Shown here: piece after piece, positions 44,001 to 54,689 of the stretch | Numbering within the stretch: the stretch's first letter is position 1 | Layout of the letters: the number at the start of each line of letters is the position of its first letter | Source: Nemopilema nomurai | Taxonomy: Eukaryota > Cnidaria > Scyphozoa > Rhizostomeae > Rhizostomatidae | Length of the DNA: 64,000 nt | Assembly: GCA_003864495.1 (NCBI GenBank) | Contig: ML133414.1 | Coordinates: 334,495-398,494, forward strand | Reading direction: 5' to 3' | Position numbers and translations under genes: made by a program | The notes under the pieces: generated by a model | What the model was told of the DNA's origin: nothing | What the model saw: only the letters and a program-made list of their open reading frames with translations | The model's database searches: none

Positions 44001-46529
44001 AAATCAGTGTTTGGGATCTTATTGGTGATCTTCTCTAGAAACTCGGAGAAGGCATATAAATTGGAGAAATCTTCGCCCTTTTCAGCAAGTTGGCGGATGA
44101 ATGTGTCGCCAAGGCGGGTAGAATGGGAAAACGAGGCGACAATAATGTGCTTGTAGCCAACCTTTTTTATCTTGAAGAATAGAAAATACTCAAATTACTG
44201 CAATCATATTGATGGAATATTTCATAGACTTGGCGTCCAGCAGTCCGCTGCTACGACCCAATTGAAATATAACCACTAATTTAGCTTGTCATTGGGTACC
44301 ACTGTTTGTCTACTAATTTAGCTTGTCTAATTTAGGGTACCATTGTTGCGGATCTTGCGCGCTGCAAAGGAAATTTTCCCACGACCGCCTGTTTATAACC
44401 ATCGTACTACTTACGTACTAACCAAATTTGAATAGTTTTTATGCTATATTTGTGAAACTAATGGAAAAGATTAACTATATAATATGTTGCATGTGATTGG
44501 TTGTTCTATAATCTCAGAAATCATAGGGTGCAAATAGTTAATAGGATGCAAAGCAAAGGACTTGAGGGAGCGTGGTAGCTCTATTCTTTTTCCATGTAAT
44601 GATGATGAATTAACCGCGTGTGAAAAGGAATGCCCCAAAGACAAGGACGCCTGAGAGGGGGCAAGGGGGTGGGCAAATGTGCCTTTTTCTGAAATTGCGA
44701 CTTCACACAAAATGTTAATCTCTCTATCCTTAACAGGGATTGTACAAAGCATGGAATCGAGGGCGAATTTTTACGGCAGGGAAGAATTAACTAAGAAGAA
44801 ATGAAAAGTCACGGAACAATGGAATTCCACTTCAAACGCATTTGTTTTATTAGCCAACTGTCAATGCGAAAGATGCCCTTTAAACTTTTTTATGATTTTG
44901 GTCTTGATTGCCCTCACGTTTCCCTAACCATTGCTCCGGTTTCCCTACCCAAGGGCATTCGTGGGGTCCATTTTGGCAATTGTATTGAAATTAGAATTTG
45001 GATCAGCTAATATTCCTGAATTTAACTTCTGCCACTTTTGCTGATGTGCCAAATTTTGTACCAATGTTAGCCCAACAGCTTCATTTTCTTATATTTGTCA
45101 CGGAACTATTTACTGAATTTATTGTATAGACCAATCATATGCCTGAACTCCTGTCATGTATGCAGAAGTATTTATTGTTTCAAGCGTCTGCCAAGTCTCA
45201 TCCTGCAGTAAACTTTTGAGGTGGGAGCTAATTTGCATTACAAACGAGTCTTTTTTAATTCGTCGTGGTCCACTGAGATAGGACAAGCTACAAGATCCAT
45301 CTCAGCGAGCCATAACGACTGGGTCATTGTGGGACCCTGGGATACTTGATAATTATTCCGCAATGGAAACCAAGATCATTCCACGAGGCGACCTACACGA
45401 GACCGGCTCCAAAAAGATCCGTATCTATTCGAGTTCACTTAGGCGTTTTGTTTACACGAGACCTGTCTAACCGTTTTGAGATCACCTAGCCGTACTCATT
45501 TGAATTCACCCACGGTAGCGTACTCAGTTTGAGTCGGTCTCACTTGGTCTCGTGTAAACACTCGAAACTGGATCTTCTACGGTGAGGTCACTGGCCAATG
45601 AGAATACTGCAAAATATCATGTGATTTTTACTTTATGATTGACAGGTCGCAGCAACCAGCAGCATCAAGTGTAAACTAGCCTCGACGATCTCCTCGAGTT
45701 TAGGTCTCGTGTGAACAGAACGCGTAAGTGAACTTTTTTGGAACCTGTCTCGTGTAAACAGGAGGAAGTGAACTCAAACGGATGCGGATCTTTTTGGAAC
45801 CGGTCTCGTGTAAACGGGGTCTAAGTGCGTTGAAGTGCGTTCATCTCTGAACGTTCCAGTAAACGCCAAGTGGGAAATGTGTAATTCATCAACTTTGCAA
45901 GGATCTTTCTCACGTTATAAGCAGGATGCAAATGCAAAGCCAAAAAGCAACTTTAACCCATAGCAACGCCTTGATTGGTTTTATGAACATGGTTTCAGAA
46001 CCAGCAAATGGCTAAATCGCTGCGGGCTAATTCGCAACTACCAAAGAAAATACTCTCTGTCCCTCTAAAGTTCGCCAAAAGTTCATTAACGTTCTTGCCG
46101 TTTTCTATACATAGCCAACTTGCACGTCTTGAATTTTTCAATGCAAAGATGAGGCTGTGGCAGTGCCGAAACTGTAATCTAAGATTGCCACCAACTAATG
46201 GCCACCAACTAATGACAAAAGGTTTAGAAACCTGCAAGAGTACCGAGCCCTACCTCGTTGTAGATCTGCCATTTGTTCTCAATGGTATGCCCACGAAGTT
46301 GTCCGACTGTTGTTTCGCGCAGCGAGTTGTCAAGGACAAACATGTCCAAGTTCTTGAGCACCTTTTTCTTTGGTGCATTTTGGCTGATTTGGTCGTTTAC
46401 GTCTTTAATCTGTTGTTCGAACATCGTGTTGACCACTTTTCTTCGCTTTGCTTCTCTTTCTGCTTCTCTTTCTTCGCTCTTTCTTTCTTCACTGAGTGAT
46501 AAACTTGCAGACAGCATAGGTAGAGGCAT
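41066..46529 (-). CDS. DRE-TIM (HMG-CoA-lyase-like) barrel fused to EF-hand, 4 exons, function unknown
   Basis: Minus-strand exons: 46254-46529, 43019-44170, 41988-42139, 41066-41363. All junctions are GT-AG and the phases add up to 625 aa. Residues 67-72 (DNSLRE) match the opening D-x-x-LRE motif of DRE-TIM metallolyases (HMG-CoA lyase, isopropylmalate synthase). HVHQQWG at 281-287 fits the HxH divalent-metal ligand strand, and ADGVWAGLCEEGAAMGHAS (about 301-319) fits the Gly-rich loop after it. Residues 539-550 (DMDSDGKVDWNE) are a textbook calcium-binding EF-hand loop. Residues 496-515 look like a degenerate partner EF-hand. The tail is strongly acidic. The first 50 residues are charged, with no signal peptide. 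A metal-dependent C-C lyase or synthase controlled by calcium is a plausible inference; the substrate is unknown. An alternative start is Met5. Confidence 0.85.
41736..41920. repeat. Degenerate ~30-bp (60-bp higher order) tandem repeat in an intron
   Basis: Phrases of the type GGTTCCCATATTT...GCATTGTC recur about every 30 bp, with a clear 60-bp step (GCATTGTC at 41761 and 41821). About six decayed copies lie in the last intron of the DRE-TIM/EF-hand gene. Confidence 0.6.
42491..42695. repeat. (ATATT)n pentanucleotide microsatellite, ~41 copies
   Basis: Perfect 5-bp repeat of about 205 bp in the intron between exons 2 and 3 of the DRE-TIM/EF-hand gene. Ile/Leu/Tyr-rich open frames across it are artefacts. 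Confidence 0.98.
45385..45822. mobile_element. Fold-back MITE in intron 1 of the DRE-TIM/EF-hand gene
   Basis: About 440 bp with long inverted ends. The left end (about 45388-45440) and right end (about 45768-45820) share ACACGAGACCGG, then TCCAAAAAGATCCG, then GAGTTCACTT in opposite orientation. The core motif GTTTACACGAGACC or its complement occurs six times (near 45393, 45450, 45546, 45703, 45746 and 45802). No transposase frame. Family uncertain. Confidence 0.75.
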
Positions 46530-49500
46530 AGTAATCGACCAAGCTTAAATATGTTTAGAAACTATGAAACGACGGGGGCGGACCTTACGAAAGGACGGGG
46601 GAAGCTGCAATGTTTATGTGCCTCTGGTCTTAGCGAGATTGAGAGAAGGAGCGCATTGACGCAGGAACACTTTTTCACTTGTAATCGTCGATCGATAATC
46701 GGAATCGGCAGACCAGGTTCCACAAGTTGTACACAGAGTGAAAAGAGAAGGATGAATACCATCTGTAAAGAAAAAAGAAGAAGAAGAAGTGAAATTTATG
46801 ATCGAATGCTCTTTCATAAGCAGTTGAAAATGACACTGGAAAAATATAAAGATTTATTACAGCTGTTAGCGCCAAAGACATTGATTTCCACATTGAATTA
46901 CTACTCTTTGACCGAGGGGCAATTCACTCTTGCAGACAGCGTACGAGATTTCCACGAAAACAATAGGATTTCCAGAGATTTGTCGATAAAACAATAAGAC
47001 TTTCACAAAAGGTGTACGATATTTTTGGAGGTATTTTCCCCTTGTTCCTGACCTGCTTGATCTCACTGGCTTAGAAATACTGCTTTGAAGGGGAGTCCGC
47101 GGCATACCGTCTGCGCATGCGCAAAATTGATCGATTCCATTGTCTTTGTTGTGGAAACTGGGCTTTCAATCACTGGTATAGAAAAAGTTACTTTCGATGC
47201 CTAGCAAACGAAAAGGTTGGAAAAGCGGGGGGTTGGAAAGCTGAGGAAAATACAGAAAGCGGGGGAGGGAAATTGCAATGAGGGCAAGCCTAATTAAGAA
47301 TTAAAAAAGGGAGGTTTCCTAATAAGAGCGGGTGAGATAAGGAACAAAGAATTAGTGGTGATATCTCCCTTGGCCCCTCCACTTTCCAACCTGCCTGCCC
47401 ATGTCAAAGATTAAAAACAGCACCTAGAAAACAAAACCTTTCTCAAGAATCTTGACTTTTAAACAATGCACGCCTGTACTGCGTTCATTGCTGCCACAAA
47501 TCCATGATTCATGCCTTAGATTGACTGACCTTAGAGAACGGGTAACCTGCTCGATAAGCTACCCCTCACCCATTCTAGATGTAACATGCTTGAAATATAA
47601 CATAAACTAGAATTAATTGAAATACACATAATTACACGTTCACATGATAATAGTTAATAAAAATGATATTACTCCCAAGACTAATTAGATAAACTGAATA
47701 ATGCTATCAAATATCTTTAGTGAAAAACAGGACAAAGGAAAGATAAATCATAATTAAAGAAACTTTAAAATAGAGGAAAGTTTATACAACAAGTGTTGTA
47801 ATGAATAATAGAATTTGGGAGTGGGTGATAAAGTAACAAATAGCAAATATACAAAGTCCAAACTAGCACTATTACAGTCTTTATAAGAGCGGATGGTTTG
47901 AAGAAATCGAAAAATTAATAAGCGCTAGGGGTGTGGCTTTCTACGGAGTCGCACTCTACCTAGTTCAATAGGTGAAATTTGATCCATGGCTCAAACCACA
48001 CGGCCAAAGCTTTAGTTATTCAAATAGGAAAAGCTAACGAAGCTCTTTGATATGCACAGACGTCACTGTTTGTGTAAATTGAATCATTAAAAGTCAACAC
48101 GGGTATTTCCTGAGTTCTCTGCACGTTAAATAAGAATAAGACAGCATAGACGTTGGGAAGTCAAATTTGCAACAGCAAAGTAGGAACCACATACACACAA
48201 TCTCTCTTCCTACAAGTCTTCCCTGTAGCTACGTACAATGCATGCTATAGACGACATAATAAATATGACATGACAATTTCCTTCTCAAGCATTATCCCAG
48301 ATGTGTTGTATGGATAATCTCCCATGCACCCCCAAACGACGTCAAACGAAACGGAGTCGTGAAGATCACTCTCATGCATCTTGCCTCCTCTCGTGATGCA
48401 TGCCTGAATTTGTTTACTGCTGCTACATGCCCGTGATTCCCTTTTCTTTGGACGAGCAGTGACGTATTTACTCATGGGCCTACTGGGCCTAAGCTTTCAA
48501 TTTTAGGAAACCCCAAGCAAAATTCTTTAAGCCTCAATAAATTGATGTTGTAGGCACGCAACCAAGGGGGCACCGGGGGCATTGTCCGCCTAACTAATAG
48601 ATTTTGCCCCTCTTTGCTCGCCCAAAAATTTTAGGTTATAAATCTGTTTTGATCTTTATAGCTTTTCATAACTTTTAGGTTAATTTTAAAAATTTCAAGT
48701 TATAAATACCGTTTCAATCCCCCGGGCTTTCAAAACGTTCCGTTTCCTCCAACTTTCTGTATTTTTAAACCTACATCTTATAGCTAAACTCTGCATTAAA
48801 AATAAGACATGAAAATGAACTGTGGCTCTAAAAGAACTGGCTAGGAGCACACCCTCTCCCCTCGTATTTTCAACATTTCGTGCCTAAATTGATTAGCATG
48901 ACACGAACAACTTTGGCATATTTTAGTTAGCCCAATCAGCTTTGGGTCCAAGGCCCCGGCAGTCGTAAATACAGCCTTGGGGATGCGGGCAGGGGCCGCG
49001 CAGCCGTTTAAAAGTCAGAGGACTGAGTAGTGAATCGGCCTGGGGGCTGGCCTGCCCGGAAAACGTCTTGAGACCACGCCCTTTAGAAAGTCGGAAAACG
49101 CCCATTTCAAGAAGAACTGGCTTCTTTGTGCCCATGTTTATATGCTGTTTGATTCAGAACAGATATTAATAAGCTACGATGAAATAACAGTAGAAATAGC
49201 AAGAAAACCTTTTCAAATAAATTTTCAAGCATATGCATCACCAATTTTCAAAATAATATGTATATAGGCTGTCGTGTGATATTTTGAATTTCCCTGTTGC
49301 CTTGAATATTCCAGAGCATAATCCCAATTAGAGAATCCAGGTGTGGTAAATAGTTCTCTTTATTCTCCTGTCGTGCTATGTTCTGCCTCTGAAAGATAGT
49401 CTTCAGAATCATCACAATGCAGCCATGGCAAATTCCTAAACGTTCTGTACCATAAAGCACATGTTCACAAAGTTCCTAGTCCTTGACTAACACTCGAAAC

Positions 49501-51704
49501 TGGATCTATTTTGCTCTGTTCACCGTTGTCTTAGCTAACTCAAAATTAAACCATCAAAACAAAGCTTAAATAAGATTTGTCTCACGTTAACTAACAATGA
49601 AAACCAAGCTTTGAGGATAAAGCTTGTTATCACATTGTCTGTCCATGTGCATGAAATCCCTTGAACACTTCACTTGAGTTATAAACAAGTTAAGATAAAA
49701 CGCACCAAAATGTAGCATCCATTGTCGCACTTTTCTAAGTACACGCTGTCCTGGATTACTGAATATGTATTTCATTCATTAAGATCACACTTCTAGGAAC
49801 ATAAAGAAAAAAGAATGTCTTCTGTTGAAGAATTTTTTAAGTTGTTACATATGTCCGTTTACATATAAGACGAAATCGGCAACGTACGATTCAACGAATG
49901 ATGTCTTTGACTGTTTGTGAAAAAATAAACATAAGAATTGTCTGAAATAAGAAATTTTGTTTTTCAACTAATCATTAGTGATTTGAATCATGTTTATTTT
50001 ATCAGCTATGTTTGAATGTGTGCAGGTTTAAAAAAGTCTCTATTCAAATGTTGGTGTTTTGGGATTATTCTCATCCGATTAAATGATAACACAGCAACGA
50101 GACATATCAAATGGCAACAAATGTGATTCCAACTGAAAGACCCTTATGTAATATGTTATACCAACTTTCACGTCAGTGTACCTACATATGGAGCAACTCT
50201 GCTCCAAAAACATAGATGATATCGAAAGATTGTTAGACATTACTTCAAAAGACTACTTCCTTGATATGGTTATTTTGATTCCAGCAATGGCCCTCCTTTT
50301 ATACTCAAAAGTGCACTAAAAAGCTAAAATGGGATATGAGCCGGGCCTTGTAACACTTCATTTTGACAATTAGGACGTTGTTACATTTAGTTCCAGAGCA
50401 CAGCAAGTGTTTAAGTTGACAAGACTATTCAATCACATCATCCTGAGTCCAGCAGATAAACGTAAATACCAGACTCGAAGTGTTTTCACAACCATTGTGA
50501 AATTATGAAAACATTGATTGAGTAAACTAAATATAATTTCGAAACCAACTACTGACATTAAAGCTCAAATTAATTTTTCTTTCAAGAACAAAAGTTTTTC
50601 TTGCTGAGTTTGTCAGAAAGCAAGATTAGAATATAAGAGTCAGTTGAATGACGTAATTGAAAGGTAAAGCAACCGTGAAGTTGAATGTAATCCTTTGCTT
50701 TCACGACACGCTGCTGTTATAACGAGCAACTTGAATGGTGAAAAAATCTTGAGAGCCTCTATCAAAGGAAATATTGTTTAAAGAAATTAGCAAATAAATT
50801 TTGTTTCCTTCAAACAAAGTTGAATAAACTGGTCATAAAATGTTTACTTCTTGGCACAGTTGATAAAGCAGAATTAATGAAATTTTCGATCTCTACCTGA
50901 AGGGTCATCCTTTTTTGACGTCAATGTCGGTTGCAAAGATCTTTGGACGTATCCTTTTCGTCTGAATTTTAGGTAGCAGATGGCAAGAAAAAACGATAAA
51001 ATAGTCATATAGCAAAGTATTTAGTGCCGTTTTCTTTGTGGATATTGCCTCTGAATTGTTTTGAAAAGTGCCTTTCGTACATTTCTCACTTCTCAAAAAG
51101 TATCGCGCGAAACGTTCAAAACTGATAGTTATTAAAAGAAAAAAATTATAAGAAAAACAGACTCCGTAGATAAAAATGCTCCTCTGAGAAAGAATTGTAT
51201 TTCGTGGCTAAGATTGCTTTTCATCTTTTGATATTGGGTTTCTAATACTTTTGAATTTTGTATTATATCTATAAATCAGACAAGCAATTTGTATCAAAAT
51301 CTTTCATGTACTGCGTTTTGCATCTCCCATGAAAAATAATGCATGTCGAGCCATAGATAACTACACAATTGCAATGACTTTAATGACAATGACGTCAAGA
51401 TGTGGTCTTAAAGAATACGTCAGACAGAATTAAAAATCAGTTTACTTTTTTACAACCTTACAATATTAGGACCGAGAAAAGGCGTCTATTGTGCAATTAA
51501 GCTTCTTAATATAATAGCAAAACATATCGTTCGTCTTGCAGTTGTGGAATTAGCTTGATTACGTGAAGGTTCTCTTGGTTCTCGTCACAATCGAATAACT
51601 AAACCAAATTCAGGTCATAAACACTTAATACAGCTGTCCAGCGCACAATTTTCCGAAGCGTGTCAGTCTACAACGGTGACATTAAACAACCAAGAACAGA
51701 ACTG
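46530..51704. other. Long gene-poor intergenic stretch
   Basis: About 5.2 kb of mostly AT-rich DNA. A 148-codon open frame at 46551-46997 (plus) has no domain I recognise and runs divergently from the DRE-TIM gene start. A short LTR relic lies at 48114-48134. I see no tRNA, no complete mobile element and no exon with supported splice sites. Confidence 0.45.
48114..48134 (+). mobile_element. LTR fragment relic
   Basis: A 21-bp exact match to the U5-side segment of the LTR copy near 39839 (GTTCTCTGCACGTTAAATAA and one more base), with partial similarity just after it. Too short to classify further; it suggests another decayed insertion of the same LTR family. Confidence 0.4.
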
Positions 51705-52220
51705 TCACATAACTGCAGAGAAATCGGAAGCCATGGTTGTCTGAGGAAACGGGGGATCTTCGGAGCGGAATCGCAGGAAATGCAGCAACGCTTCGATGCC
51801 GTAGAACGCGGAGGAGAAGAAGCCGGCCGTGAGTGCAACGGTGTTTCTGCCGAGGTGCCGGCTTCTCGGTGCCAGGTCAGCCAGGAGTCCGCTGGCAATG
51901 AGAATCATGAAGCCGGTCAGTGCTGCGAACGTCATCAGTGCTTCCGCGGCCCTGAAGATGGGGTGGACCCGTTCCCAAAGTGACGTCAAATGGAGAACCA
52001 AATCGCCAACAGCGAACGAGAAGGCTACCCAAGCGACGACCCGAAAGAAAGTGTACCTCGTTGTGGTTTCGTCAGTTGGAAGAACGGCTGCTGCAAGAAA
52101 TGTGCCAATAATCTCTAGAATCTTCAATCGGCCTGACCAGCCTTTCTTGAGGTACCAAGAGTCGAATTTGATCAAGACCCGCGTATCCTGGTTTTCCAGT
52201 CCTTCTCGCTGGTACTTCAT
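51705..52220 (-). CDS. Small four-helix membrane protein, MARVEL-like
   Basis: A 171-residue single-exon frame. Hydrophobic segments lie at about 31-48, 56-80, 90-116 and 125-150, with a charged N-terminus (1-30) and a polar C-terminal tail (150-171). The first helix starts with RLKILEIIGTFLAA, and the order of four helices with both ends cytoplasmic is typical of MARVEL-domain proteins (MAL, plasmolipin, CMTM), which work in membrane apposition and vesicle trafficking. The stretch is more GC-rich than its surroundings, as coding DNA here tends to be. I recognise the architecture but no specific family member; a different tetraspan family is possible. No upstream or downstream exon was found. 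Confidence 0.6.
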   Translation of the reverse strand: MKYQREGLENQDTRVLIKFDSWYLKKGWSGRLKILEIIGTFLAAAVLPTDETTTRYTFFRVVAWVAFSFAVGDLVLHLTSLWERVHPIFRAAEALMTFAALTGFMILIASGLLADLAPRSRHLGRNTVALTAGFFSSAFYGIEALLHFLRFRSEDPPFPQTTMASDFSAVM

Positions 52221-54689
52221 CGTTGCAAAAAGCCTTCAATCCCTTGCTTGCAGAAGAAGGCGCAAAACACTAAGATGGAAACCGCGCTATCTAATTTCTA
52301 AGTAAGACAGACCAATTCACGATTTGAAATCGCTTAATATTCTATCCACAGCGATCTCTTCAAATAAATGAATTTTAACTTGCTCATGAAAGCAACCTGA
52401 TTTTTTCGCAAAATTTGACTTTCATAGCACATTAACAACCAAACATTTGAATTATAGATGATGAACTTTCCACTTGAATTGAATATGCATTGGGAGATTA
52501 TGAACAAATGAATAGGCCAATGCCTGTGGTTACCAGAACTTCCTACCTTGTGATAAAAGCCATTCAAATCCACCAGCTATAGCGATACAATACTCCATTC
52601 GCCTGAGCATTGGTTACTGCGTAGCTATGAAGCAAACATTGGTTGCTGGCTAATTACGCTACCCTAGATGTGCAACAATAACTTTTCCAAGCTCCTAGCC
52701 ATATCGCGCCTTTTCGAAAAGACATTCAACTGAAGGGTTTTGAGTGCAAGGCGTTTAGGAAATACGAAGGAGTGGCTATATGATGAAGATAGCAGGAAGC
52801 TTGAAATAAAACTAAGATTACCATCGAGTATGAGAAGTTGATTTGATAAAGAAAATCCATGCTTCACGGGCCTTTTAATTCATCATTTGATAAACCTCAT
52901 CTAAATTCCAAAGAAACTTTAATACCACATAACAGTCTCCAAAATTCTCTTTACTAAATGATTGATTAATATCCAGCTCTGATTCTGTGGAACATTTGGA
53001 TGCTAATTCTGCCTCTTATTAAAAATGAAGGGTTTCACTTCGGCAGATTTCAACCCCCCACCAACAGTTGTCGCCTACCAAATAATGCTTCTTTAGTTCC
53101 GGTCAGCTTCTATGTAGAAACTGAAAGGGGTAAGATAGAAAATCGCCAGTTTGAATTCCATGCACTACAGTTTCAAAGACAGCAAACGAAATGTTCAAAA
53201 GACATAATAGAAAGTTGCAAGGCGAGGTGTAATAGATATTTCTGAGTGAATTTCTTCAACACTGACCAAAATACGCAAACCTCCTTGCAGTCAATAGTAA
53301 AGAGTTCGAAACCAGTTTTATATGGACACATTACCTTCAAGAAGGGTTCATGGAGCGGAACAGGAGTGGGTCGGATTACAGAATAAGAAAAGGGGATAAC
53401 ATTTGCGTTGGCACCCTCTGATGTTTTGCTATGTTGGAATACAGTAGTCAGGATTGGTTGAACTTGCTTTCGCGCTGAGTGTTGCAGTGACAAGATTCTG
53501 AGCCAGAGATAGCATAAATTGACGTTTTCCTTTTTTATATTAACCCAAGAAATCTATTTACAATTTACGTGACCATGGCTTCACGAGCGATTAACTAACT
53601 AACTCATTAACCAGCGTGAGCAAGTGCATTGTGTACGGAAAATAATGGTGTTGTCAACGCTGTGGCTGGCGGGAAGAGGACTGGGTCCAAACCAATGCCC
53701 TGGGCTTTTAGCAATTACAACACTGAGATCACAATGGGAGTTACTTTGAAAATGGGTCTGGTTAACCTCGCTTTAAAAAAGCCCATTGTCCCTTCTGCCC
53801 TTCATCTATTTTGTGGTCATATATCAACCGATTGTAATTTGCTTGGCTAATTGAATTGAGCCGAAAACTTGACCTGAAAGGAGGCCGACTGATAACAGGC
53901 TTGAAACGAGAGAAGTTCAAAAACAACCAATTCTGTTCTGCTAATAATTATTATTAAAAGAAAAATTAAAAGTACAAAAGATTATTATCCTTCACAATTT
54001 ACAATCAGTTAATAGATATACAGTGCAAGCATTGTACAGTCTTCAACGTACGGGAAAGAGGCACCGCCCCAAATCAGCCAATCAGCAACAGTATTAAGGT
54101 TGCAATAAACTGGAGGTAATAACTAGAATATCTCAAAAAGACAGCGGCCTATAAATCCATTTCTGGGATAAATATAAATTGTGAATTCTTGGCACCCAAC
54201 TTGCATTTTCGTCTTCAAGAAGTCGTGCTCAGTATGAAGAGAAACATATTAGAAGAGAACGCGGTTTACTTCCTGGTGGTCTCTGACGACCTCGCTGGAC
54301 GATAGGATGGGCACAACAGTCCGAAAGGACGAGAGACGTTGGTGCAAAAATCTTGACACCCTGTGTCCTGCCTTACACAAAATATACTGCATGGATATAT
54401 TCTTCAATCAGTAACAGCTTGGACAACCAACAGGAGAAATTGTCCCTTTTTACTTCACATCTTGCCAAAGCGAATACAACACGACGATGTTCAACATAAA
54501 AAGGATCTAGTTGTATTGGAGACATTACCGGTGGAGTCAGTAGTGTGGCACAAAACTGCCATTACCAATACAGAGATGTACATACAAGCAACTCTTGAAA
54601 ATATAAATTTTTCATGAAAATATTGCCCTGCGTAACCCAAGTCCATAGTATATTTTAAATATTTCAATCATACCCCTTTATGGCAATGC
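52221..54689. other. Intergenic region between MARVEL-like gene and SLC15 3' end
   Basis: About 2.5 kb of AT-rich DNA. Open frames at 53629-53850 and 54363-54617 (plus) have no recognisable domain. No terminal repeats, RNA genes or splice-supported exons were seen. Confidence 0.4.

Noticed and set aside
46551..46997. 148-codon plus-strand frame
   Set aside because: No recognisable domain, low-complexity Lys/Arg stretch, no splice or promoter support; could be tested by RNA-seq.
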